Both the position numbers and the translations under genes were made by a program. From a virus, in the IMG/VR virus record IMGVR_UViG_3300037297_000047, positions 1 to 36,525 of that record: a DNA stretch of 36,525 nt. The stretch is one strand, 5' to 3'. The notes beneath the pieces are model-generated. The model worked only from the letters and a program-made list of their open reading frames with translations, did no database searches and was not told the origin of the DNA. Positions 30,692-36,377 of the stretch are shown here, in pieces; position 1 is the first letter of the stretch; the number at the start of each line of letters is the position of its first letter.

Positions 30692-30841
30692 TTAGTTGTC
30701 CTTGTTTAGCTTTTTGATTATTCTTTTTGTTGGAGTTGTTTTTCTTTCCTCAAATTCCTGCTTTTTCCCTTTGTTCCATTGATCTACGGGTCGGTGATAC
30801 CCTACTACACGGCTATATATTTCACAACATATTTTTTTCAT
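30692..30841 (-). CDS. Stand-alone glycyl-radical (NrdD C-terminal-like) domain, 49 aa
   Basis: Starts at an ATG after AAGGCGG, overlapping the upstream gene by 20 bases. The sequence CCEIYSRVVGYHRPVDQWNK, then GKKQEFEERKT, is the C-terminal tail of anaerobic ribonucleotide reductase (NrdD): SRVVGY holds the glycine that becomes the radical (Gly14 here), and RPVxxWNxGKxxEFxxR follows. The catalytic barrel is absent and the upstream zinc cysteines are reduced to CC. The remainder is a basic tail (TPTKRIIKKLNKDN). By analogy with YfiD/GrcA it may act as a spare part for the host enzyme. Confidence 0.7.
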   Translation of the reverse strand: MKKICCEIYSRVVGYHRPVDQWNKGKKQEFEERKTTPTKRIIKKLNKDN

Positions 30842-31034
30842 TATATACCGCCTTTTTGAATTGATAGTAACTATAAACTAACAAAAATATAATTATCAAT
30901 AATATATATAATATTGGAATCCACAGGGGACTAAGAACCCATAGCCATGACCAATCTACAACATTTGTTAGTTTCAATGTTAATGAAAATATGGTTAGAA
31001 TACAATAAAATTTAACACTATATAAAACGCTCAT
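30822..31034 (-). CDS. Small membrane protein, 70 aa
   Basis: Two hydrophobic stretches (YCILTIFSLTLKL and WVLSPLWIPILYILLIIIF) with a short basic C-terminus (QFKKAVYNEKN). Probably two transmembrane helices. It overlaps both its neighbours. Function unknown. Confidence 0.6.
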   Translation of the reverse strand: MSVLYSVKFYCILTIFSLTLKLTNVVDWSWLWVLSPLWIPILYILLIIIFLLVYSYYQFKKAVYNEKNML

Positions 31035-31552
31035 GATTTAACTCCAAACAAAAACTTAAGGTCTTTCTCCCCTATTTCTTCAAGAGCTACTTTAATAAAA
31101 TCTCTATTGAAACAATATACTTTACATTGTTTTTCTATAGAGTTATAATCTTGCCCGAAACATTTGCATGAGTAATCATAAAAGATATACCATTTTTTCT
31201 CATATCGTGACTTCCAATCAATCTCAATACCTCCATTGAGCCTTAAAGCTATGTCTTTTAGTTGTTGTTCTAGTTTTATTCTTTTCCCGTAGTCAAGAGC
31301 TTCTTGCTTTGTTTTAAAATAATTTCCTAAATTATAAAGATTATCGTCAAAATCGTCTCTATCATCAAAGTCGTCTATAGCATCCTTTCTTTCATTAAAA
31401 TCGCACCAGATCCAAGAAAAATAATAATATATCCCCCCTTTTTCAGCACGCCATCTAACATTCTTGCTTTCTTCTTGCCCTATATACTTTTTTAGTTCTT
31501 TAATCGTCTGCTCTGCTTCTTTAATTTTACTTAGTGCTTGTTCTTTGTTCAT
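31031..31552 (-). CDS. Conserved phage hypothetical protein, 173 aa
   Basis: An N-terminal coiled coil (EAEQTIKELKKYIGQEE), then RWRAEKGGIYYYFSWIW and LGNYFKTKQEALDYGKRIKL, which I recognise as a widespread phage/prophage domain of unknown function. The second half is mixed with a late IEKQCKVYCFNRDFIKVALE segment. Start after AAGAGGGAAAAT. Confidence 0.65.
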   Translation of the reverse strand: MNKEQALSKIKEAEQTIKELKKYIGQEESKNVRWRAEKGGIYYYFSWIWCDFNERKDAIDDFDDRDDFDDNLYNLGNYFKTKQEALDYGKRIKLEQQLKDIALRLNGGIEIDWKSRYEKKWYIFYDYSCKCFGQDYNSIEKQCKVYCFNRDFIKVALEEIGEKDLKFLFGVKS

Positions 31553-31938
31553 ATTTTCCCTCTTTTGTCATCTTCTATTCTTATTTTCACATCTCCGTAT
31601 AGCAAACCGCAACCATGAACCCTTATCACATCTCCAGGGACAAATTTTTCCAAAAAAGTCACCAACGCCAAATCGCTTGTGATATATAAAAGTTCAGTTA
31701 GAGGTATATATTCAATATCTGTTAATAAATTCTTAGAATTAAGACTTAAACCAATGCTTTTTTTATTTTCTGTTTTTCTGATCTTGAACCTCAAAGAACA
31801 TGGTTGTTTAACAATAATCTGAGTACCACATTCATTTGTTGAATTTATCTCAATGCAATCTTTTTTCTTCAAGTCTGTTTCTATGTTGCAATCAGGTATT
31901 TTCACTATTTTTGAATCTATTGTGCCATATCCTACCAT
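31549..31938 (-). CDS. Stand-alone C1q-like domain related to the tail receptor-binding protein
   Basis: 129 residues from the ATG after AGGTGGGAAAGTG. Matches the last ~130 residues of the receptor-binding protein at 9764-10657 block by block: GYGTIDS for GYGSIDS, IGLSLNSKNLLTDIE for LGFSLNSPQLTTNIR, PGDVIRVHG for KGDIVRVHG. It lacks the tail-attachment part. It lies among early genes 21 kb from its relative. It has extra cysteines (DC, EC, PC, GC). Could block receptors inside or outside the cell, or be a horizontally gained tip cassette. Confidence 0.65.
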   Translation of the reverse strand: MVGYGTIDSKIVKIPDCNIETDLKKKDCIEINSTNECGTQIIVKQPCSLRFKIRKTENKKSIGLSLNSKNLLTDIEYIPLTELLYITSDLALVTFLEKFVPGDVIRVHGCGLLYGDVKIRIEDDKRGKI

Positions 31939-32117
31939 CACTTTCCCACCTTTATTTTGCTGTATATTTCGTCTTTTACCATATAAAGTCTTTCAACTGC
32001 ATCCTCAAATTGCTTACTATCAATATCCACATTGGCCAAAGCTTCAAGAGCAATTGATAGCATGCTGTAATTGTATATATCATTAAACTCTTTTATATTC
32101 ATAGATTTATTTTGCAT
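31938..32117 (-). CDS. Hypothetical protein, 59 aa
   Basis: Helical acidic peptide (MLSIALEALANVDIDSKQFE, RLYMVKDEIYSKIK). Ends TGA overlapping the next ATG by 1 base. No clear ribosome site for the first ATG; the second (MNIKEF) is an alternative. A TTGACA near 32131-32136 might be a promoter. Confidence 0.5.
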   Translation of the reverse strand: MQNKSMNIKEFNDIYNYSMLSIALEALANVDIDSKQFEDAVERLYMVKDEIYSKIKVGK

Positions 32118-32138
32118 GTTTTTTTATTGTTTTGTCAA

Positions 32139-32501
32139 TTATTTAAAAAGCTCTTCTATGAGATCAAACACCCTCCATATTAAATTTCCAACTATAGCGC
32201 CAAACACAAAACCCATAGCTAATATATATCTTTTTTCCCTTTTTAAAGCACTTTCTTTTTCTATAACTTTTTCGGCCAACGTTTCCAAATAATTACACCG
32301 CGCGCTTAAACCGTCATCTATCACTTGCATTATTTCTTTTTTATCATAATCAGAAAGAACATATTCAATCTTGCCAAAATGATAATTTGAGTAAGTCAAC
32401 TCTATTCTTAGATAATTTTTATTTTTAAAATCTCTATATTCTTTTTGATCTTTGACTAGTTTTTGGTATTCATCTAAACTTATAGTGCAAGTATTTATCA
32501 T
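32139..32501 (-). CDS. C-terminally anchored membrane protein, 120 aa
   Basis: Start after GTGAGGTTGCAAA. A charged, helical first 90 residues (EYQKLVKDQKEYRDFKNK, CNYLETLAEKVIEKESALK) and one transmembrane segment near the end (YILAMGFVFGAIVGNLIW). Cytosolic coiled coil on a membrane anchor; function unknown. Confidence 0.55.
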   Translation of the reverse strand: MINTCTISLDEYQKLVKDQKEYRDFKNKNYLRIELTYSNYHFGKIEYVLSDYDKKEIMQVIDDGLSARCNYLETLAEKVIEKESALKREKRYILAMGFVFGAIVGNLIWRVFDLIEELFK

Positions 32502-32510
32502 TTTGCAACC

Positions 32511-32927
32511 TCACTTCATTAAACGTTTATCTATTTGATTACTTATTTTGCTTAGCTCTTTTTGATAATCTTTTAACATTATTTTGGCAACCTGGACATC
32601 ATGTCCCCAAACGCCTTTTGCTCCTAAAGGAATTATCTTTATTTGATATTTATTATTATAAGCTTTTAAGACAGCTTTAAACTTTAAAGTTTTACAAGCG
32701 AAAATATTGGTTTTGATTGAGTCTTTGTAATATAAAATGCCTAAATCTTTGTCAGTTTTAAAATTTTCGTTGTTAAGTATAGCCCAAAGCTTAATTTTAT
32801 CAAATAATTTTTTCTTATTGTAATTCACTTTTTTTACTATTACTAAATCTTTTTCTTTTTCATTAGCAACTTGAAAACCACTACAACTTACTGCAAACAT
32901 AACTACTAAAATAATTAACCTTCTCAT
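32511..32927 (-). CDS. Lipoprotein, possible DUF4468-like
   Basis: 138 residues from the ATG after CAAGAGGTGGAAAA. Signal peptide MRRLIILVVMFAVSC with lipobox AVSC, so it should be lipidated and membrane-bound. The mature part (VKKVNYNKKKLFDKIKLWAI, DLGILYYKDSI, KFKAVLKAYNNKYQIKIIPL) resembles DUF4468-type domains. Phage lipoproteins often exclude superinfecting phages. Overlaps the upstream stop by 4 bases (ATGA). Confidence 0.65.
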   Translation of the reverse strand: MRRLIILVVMFAVSCSGFQVANEKEKDLVIVKKVNYNKKKLFDKIKLWAILNNENFKTDKDLGILYYKDSIKTNIFACKTLKFKAVLKAYNNKYQIKIIPLGAKGVWGHDVQVAKIMLKDYQKELSKISNQIDKRLMK

Positions 32928-33079
32928 TTTTCCACCTCTTGTTTTATATTTTTTAATAAACATCCAATAGAGCAAAATTCTCTATCTATGCAATCACGAC
33001 CATTAAAACTTTTTAAATCATAATACGCTTTGTTTCTGTCTAACATTTTCATACATTCATCACAGTGATGTATTTTCAT
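32924..33079 (-). CDS. Small cysteine-rich protein, 51 aa
   Basis: I start it at MKIHHCDECMKML, after AGGTGGGG; the longer frame upstream passes through the tRNA-like element and is probably spurious. CDEC and FCSIGC form a treble-clef-like zinc site. Function unknown. Confidence 0.6.
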   Translation of the reverse strand: MKIHHCDECMKMLDRNKAYYDLKSFNGRDCIDREFCSIGCLLKNIKQEVEK

Positions 33080-33099
33080 TTTCCCCACCTTTTTTGATA

Positions 33100-33130
33100 T
33101 TAAGAGGGCGTTCCTTACGCGCCCCCTTAA
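33100..33130 (-). other. Stable hairpin downstream of the tRNA-like element
   Basis: 11-bp stem (33100-33110 with 33120-33130), with one G-U pair only in minus-strand RNA, and a 9-base loop. It is GC-rich in an AT-rich genome and lies between the tRNA-like element and the ribosome site of the next gene. No U-tract, so probably a processing or stability element. Confidence 0.5.
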
Positions 33131-33194
33131 AGACTTCTTAATTTTTAATTCCTTTTTGCTGCTTGCACCTCCATTATCTTTATAATATGTCTTT

Positions 33195-33284
33195 GGACAA
33201 GCCAGGAATCGAACCTGGAGAAACTTATAGCCGTTCTTTAAATTCGAGATCTTTTTACTCTGTTGTACTGCCAGTACCTTGTCC
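33195..33284 (-). ncRNA. tRNA-like element, 90 nt, no clear anticodon arm
   Basis: Perfect 7-bp acceptor (GGACAAG with CTTGTCC), canonical T arm CCAGG-TTCGATT-CCTGG and a D-arm-like hairpin GTAC-TGGCA-GTAC. The intervening 46 bases do not form a convincing 5-bp stem with a 7-base anticodon loop, though an AGAAC/GTTTCT-like variable arm is possible. No CCA is encoded. Could be a class II tRNA with a degenerate anticodon arm, a tRNA pseudogene or a tRNA-mimic. Confidence 0.5.
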
Positions 33285-33295
33285 ATATATATTCT

Positions 33296-33353
33296 AAAGC
33301 GGAGCGGATACCATCGGATGAGCAAGACCGCTTTGCCCGTTCATATCCGCCCC
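33296..33353 (-). ncRNA. Structured RNA element between ferredoxin and the tRNA-like element
   Basis: GC-rich. A 10-bp closing stem (33301-33310 with 33344-33353) encloses a 6-bp hairpin (33320-33325 with 33333-33338). A competing 7-bp pairing (33296-33302 with 33328-33334) crosses it, so it could form a pseudoknot or switch. It matches no riboswitch or ribozyme consensus I know. Confidence 0.45.
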
Positions 33354-33371
33354 TGCCTCAGGATAGCTTTT

Positions 33372-33554
33372 TTATTTTTCAAACGCCTCCCCGGGGCAAA
33401 TTTCTATACATTCACCACAGTCAACACACAAAGCTTTGTCAAGTGTTACATCATTATAGCTTTTGCCGTTTATCATCACATAGTCAAGTGCTCCAGTGTT
33501 ACACATTTCAACACATTGACCACACCCCAAACACTTGTTTTTGTCCAAATTCAT
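33372..33554 (-). CDS. 2[4Fe-4S] ferredoxin
   Basis: 60 residues. Two complete cluster motifs: C8-x2-C11-x2-C14-x3-C18 and C43-x2-C46-x2-C49-x3-C53-P. The proline after the fourth cysteine is present only in the second motif. A one-domain bacterial-type ferredoxin carrying low-potential electrons in anaerobes. Start is the second of two ATGs after AGAGGTTAATGA. It is next to the membrane peptide at 33558 and the structured RNA. Phage ferredoxins of this type are uncommon. Confidence 0.9.
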   Translation of the reverse strand: MNLDKNKCLGCGQCVEMCNTGALDYVMINGKSYNDVTLDKALCVDCGECIEICPGEAFEK

Positions 33555-33557
33555 TCA

Positions 33558-33635
33558 TTAACCTCTTTTTTTATAACTTTTGTATATAGTCACTATTGTT
33601 AGCAATGCAAATATTATTTCTATTATAATTGTCAT
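33558..33635 (-). CDS. Tiny single-helix membrane peptide, 25 aa
   Basis: Excellent ribosome site (GAGGTGGCAAA ATG). TIIIEIIFALLTIVTIY is one helix, followed by a basic KSYKKRG tail (inside C-terminus). It lies 3 bases before the ferredoxin start, so the two are probably co-translated. Confidence 0.65.
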   Translation of the reverse strand: MTIIIEIIFALLTIVTIYKSYKKRG

Positions 33636-34126
33636 TTTGCCACCTCTTTTTCAATCAAACGAATAATTATATCTCGGTAATTATCCCAGATATATGCAGC
33701 CTGATCATAAAGCATGATAGCTTTTTCTCTTTCAAGGGAAACCCACTCTTTAATTTTTTTTTGAATACATCCAAAAAATAAAACATCTTTTGTGAAAACT
33801 ATTGGGAAATTACATATTTGTAATGATTTTATTTCTTGCCCATTCCCAATAACATATCTTAGATCGGCATCCCTGAAATCAGCATTCTCAAGAATAGCAC
33901 CCCCAAAATTAGCACCCCTGAAATTAGCACACCCAAGATCAGCGTCCCTGAGATTAGCATATCTGAGATCGGCATCTCTAAAATCAGCACCCCTGAAATC
34001 AGCATCCTCAAAATTAGCACCCCTGAAATTAGCGCCCCTGAAATTAGCCAAGCTTCCTATTTTCCCTTTTGAATCTAACCATTTTTTATGATCAACTAAC
34101 ATTTCTTTTAATTTCTCTTTATTCAT
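33632..34126 (-). CDS. Pentapeptide-repeat protein
   Basis: 164 residues. Residues about 25-85 are tandem pentapeptides of the A(D/N)(F/L)xx type (ANFRGANFRGANFEDADFRG, ADLRYANLRDADLGCANFRG), which form a right-handed quadrilateral helix. The remainder is a C-terminal helical part. Such proteins can mimic DNA and protect topoisomerases (for example Qnr) or act as structural adaptors. Start after AAAGAGGTGGGGA. Confidence 0.85.
   Translation of the reverse strand: MNKEKLKEMLVDHKKWLDSKGKIGSLANFRGANFRGANFEDADFRGADFRDADLRYANLRDADLGCANFRGANFGGAILENADFRDADLRYVIGNGQEIKSLQICNFPIVFTKDVLFFGCIQKKIKEWVSLEREKAIMLYDQAAYIWDNYRDIIIRLIEKEVAK
33850..34060. repeat. 15-bp periodic repeats encoding pentapeptides
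   Basis: Repeated units such as CCTGAAATTAGC in tandem at a 15-bp period, matching the pentapeptide repeats. They are a likely site of expansion or recombination. Confidence 0.75.
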
Positions 34127-34141
34127 TTCCCCACCTCTTTA

Positions 34142-34384
34142 TTACATTAAAAATGTTTCAAATTCAGGAACATCTAATTTGTGACTCCTAATCCACAAAT
34201 AAATGTTATCAATTATTTTTTGGTAATCGCTTTGAGTTCCTGAACCTTCCAAAATAAGTTGAATAATGTTGCAAAGCCCACTCATTTTGCTAATTGCCAT
34301 ATGCAATGTTTTCCCATCTGTTTGCATTGACAAATAATTCATTGCTGAATCTACTCTTTTCATTACGTTTGTTTTTTCAGTCAT
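34142..34384 (-). CDS. Hypothetical protein, 80 aa
   Basis: Start at MTEKTNVMKRVDSAMNYL after GAGGTGGCTGTC; a longer frame passes through the tiny-peptide gene and is unlikely. Helical with ISKMSGLCNIIQLILEGSG. No family recognised. Confidence 0.6.
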   Translation of the reverse strand: MTEKTNVMKRVDSAMNYLSMQTDGKTLHMAISKMSGLCNIIQLILEGSGTQSDYQKIIDNIYLWIRSHKLDVPEFETFLM

Positions 34385-34431
34385 GACAGCCACCTCATTT
34401 GAAATAAATTTTGCGACTATCCCCTTTTTTC

Positions 34432-34518
34432 TTAGCAATGCTTGATTAAAAGAACACATACAATCAAAACCAACAACATATAAAAAACCCAAAAAAAACC
34501 TGCTGTTGTTAATCTCAT
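34432..34518 (-). CDS. Tiny single-helix membrane peptide, 28 aa
   Basis: Perfect ribosome site (GGAGGTAACA ATG). TAGFFWVFYMLLVLIVCVLL is a transmembrane helix, followed by IKHC. The start lies 33 bases after TTGACA at 34551-34556. Confidence 0.6.
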   Translation of the reverse strand: MRLTTAGFFWVFYMLLVLIVCVLLIKHC

Positions 34519-34550
34519 TGTTACCTCCAATATACACCTTAATATAATAT

Positions 34551-34556
34551 TGTCAA
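34551..34556 (-). promoter_or_regulatory. Conserved ACTACTTGACA element
   Basis: Minus-strand AAAAACTACTTGACAATAT; TATATT follows 16 bases later, immediately before GGAGG. If it is a -35/-10 pair, transcription would start at the ATG, so it may instead be an operator or give leaderless RNA. Confidence 0.45.
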
Positions 34557-34571
34557 GTAGTTTTTATTATT

Positions 34572-34898
34572 TTATTTAAATTCTCCTCTTTTTTTTACAA
34601 AATCTGTCAATATAATGTGAACTAGCAAATTCAAGTCTCTGATTTCTTTTTCTAACACTTCTTTTAGTTTCTTGTACAATTCTATATCCATATCGATCAA
34701 AAAAGGGTTTGCCTTGTCTATGATTATGTCTTCTTTTGTGATAGACAAACTTTTGTATTTTTGACCTTGTATATAGTCTTTGATCACATCAACACAATAT
34801 GATTTTACCGACTTGAAACAGTCAGGATAATCATTTTTGATTAGTCTTTTCAACCCGTTTTTAGTTTTGTTGCTTATCTTTATACTTGCGGTTACCAT
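34572..34898 (-). CDS. Hypothetical protein, possible ribbon-helix-helix N-terminus, 108 aa
   Basis: Start after AGAGGTAAAA. ASIKISNKTKNGLKRLIKND resembles a ribbon-helix-helix DNA-binding strand-helix; the rest is helical (YCVDVIKDYIQGQKY, ELYKKLKEVLEKEIRDLNLL). Could be a regulator. It overlaps the nuclease gene by 38 bases. Confidence 0.5.
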   Translation of the reverse strand: MVTASIKISNKTKNGLKRLIKNDYPDCFKSVKSYCVDVIKDYIQGQKYKSLSITKEDIIIDKANPFLIDMDIELYKKLKEVLEKEIRDLNLLVHIILTDFVKKRGEFK

Positions 34899-35676
34899 TT
34901 TTACCTCTTTCGGTTACATAAAATTTGTTGTATTCTTGCCACAATTGGAATGCACTCTTAAACATTCTCCACCCGTGACATAGCTCTTTGTAGCTATATT
35001 TGACAAACTTGTACTCATAATTTCTATTTATTATTATGTTATATACAGATACTGGTTTTTTTATATTTCTTTGAACTGCCTTAGCATATGCTGCTAATTG
35101 CATTATCCATTCTTTATATTTGCACATTTTTTCAAGTTCTTTGTTTTGTGTTTTGTAATCAAAAATAAAAACTCTTTCTTTTGTTTCTATCATCAGATCA
35201 ATAGTTCCAGAATAGCCACTTCCTGTTATTTGAATTTCTGTATTAAAACCATTTGCTTTCAAAGCTACAATCCCCACAAATATTTCTTTTACAAGATCAT
35301 GCCCCAGAATTAAAGATTCCCTACCTACACTATCTATTTTGGGCAACATCAAAATACTATACTCGTTATTTTTATAAAAATTTACAATATTTTCCAAATC
35401 ATTATGAATTTTGTTTCCAAAATCAACTGCAGTTGTGTTGCTTTTAAATTCATTTTTTATAGCGATCTTATAACTTTCAAAATCGCCAGTATACATGTCT
35501 ATATCGTGATTATACGCTGCTATGGACAAGTGCCTGTCTATCTTCCACTTATTCAAATATTCTTTGTTGATAATTTCAAGTATAGTAGTCACAGAAGGTA
35601 CAAGATCAAGCTTTCTTGCTTCTCTCATTCCTGCACCTTCTTGAAATATTCCTTGTTTATTATAATATCTTCCCAT
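34861..35676 (-). CDS. PD-(D/E)XK nuclease, RecB/Cas4-like exonuclease
   Basis: 271 residues, ATG overlapping the ERF stop. An early H (DFGNKIHNDLENI), then GSGYSGTIDLMIE (catalytic D), FIFDYKTQ (D-x-K) and WIMQLAAYAKAV (Q...Y). This order is the RecB-like/PDDEXK_1 phage exonuclease. Together with the ERF annealing protein it forms a lambda-Red-like recombination pair. Confidence 0.75.
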   Translation of the reverse strand: MGRYYNKQGIFQEGAGMREARKLDLVPSVTTILEIINKEYLNKWKIDRHLSIAAYNHDIDMYTGDFESYKIAIKNEFKSNTTAVDFGNKIHNDLENIVNFYKNNEYSILMLPKIDSVGRESLILGHDLVKEIFVGIVALKANGFNTEIQITGSGYSGTIDLMIETKERVFIFDYKTQNKELEKMCKYKEWIMQLAAYAKAVQRNIKKPVSVYNIIINRNYEYKFVKYSYKELCHGWRMFKSAFQLWQEYNKFYVTERGKNGNRKYKDKQQN

Positions 35677-36377
35677 TAGTATGGTATCTCATCAATTTCT
35701 TTTTGGGTAACAACTGTTCCGTTAAACTGCTCTTGTATCTTTTTTGATTCTGGAATCCCTTCACCTGCTTGTATTTGCTTTTTTCTTTCTTCAAAAATTT
35801 TGATTGCGGCGTTTCTTTGTTTTTCTGAAACAAAATGTTGTTCTAAATCACTGAAATATTTTACCATAGCTTGCTTTGTTGTCATTTTTTTTAGATTTTG
35901 TTCTACTTCATCAAAATCTATTTTTATTTTGTTATTCTTTTTTTCTGGTTGCGTGTCATCTAGTGAGAGATTGTTTGCGTCTGTATCTTCTTCACTGCTG
36001 GTATTTAAAATAGCATTTAATCCATACCTTCTTCCAAAACTCAAAAGACTACCCATCTCTTGGTTAATATTTCTACCTGGAAATTTAGCAACCATAGGTA
36101 TGTGGCTTTCTATCCATTCACCTGAAATATGATAAATTCTTGTTATTATAACGATTTTGTCTTCAAAGTGCATTGCATTATGAACAGCAAACAAATTGTG
36201 TTTTGATAAAACAGGTTTTATCTTAGATAAAGAAAAAGGCAAGCTTGCATATCCATAGGTGTAACTACCTTTTTCGCTTTTAATTGTTGCTGTTTCGTTT
36301 TTTTCAATATTTATTAGCTCTTTGTTTACCCCAAGCAAAGCTGGAATTATTTTTTCTATTGTTTCACTAGTTTTCAT
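35676..36377 (-). CDS. ERF-family single-strand annealing protein
   Basis: 233 residues, start after AGAGGTAAGTA. The N-terminal core (YASLPFSLSKIKPVLSKHNL, HISGEWIESHIPM, INQEMGSLLSFGRRYGLNAI) is the ERF superfamily signature, the single-strand annealing proteins of phage recombination. A low-complexity linker follows. The C-terminus ends EIDEIPY, resembling the DDDIPF tip of SSB, which could recruit SSB partners. Operon with the nuclease. Confidence 0.85.
   Translation of the reverse strand: MKTSETIEKIIPALLGVNKELINIEKNETATIKSEKGSYTYGYASLPFSLSKIKPVLSKHNLFAVHNAMHFEDKIVIITRIYHISGEWIESHIPMVAKFPGRNINQEMGSLLSFGRRYGLNAILNTSSEEDTDANNLSLDDTQPEKKNNKIKIDFDEVEQNLKKMTTKQAMVKYFSDLEQHFVSEKQRNAAIKIFEERKKQIQAGEGIPESKKIQEQFNGTVVTQKEIDEIPY

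Noticed and set aside
32924-33325. 133-residue frame starting at 33325
   Set aside because: Its first 80 codons run through the tRNA-like element and a hairpin and lack a ribosome site; the real gene starts at 33079 after AGGTGGGG.
33195-33353. A two-piece or short tmRNA
   Set aside because: There is no tag-peptide frame or resume codon arrangement, and the tRNA-like ends are only 90 bases apart.
33296-33353. Hammerhead or other small ribozyme
   Set aside because: The plus strand has CGGATGAG, close to the hammerhead core, but the second conserved GAAA segment is missing.
34385-34537. 131-residue frame upstream of the 80-aa gene
   Set aside because: No ribosome site at its start; the overlapping tiny membrane peptide and the start at 34384 both have good sites.
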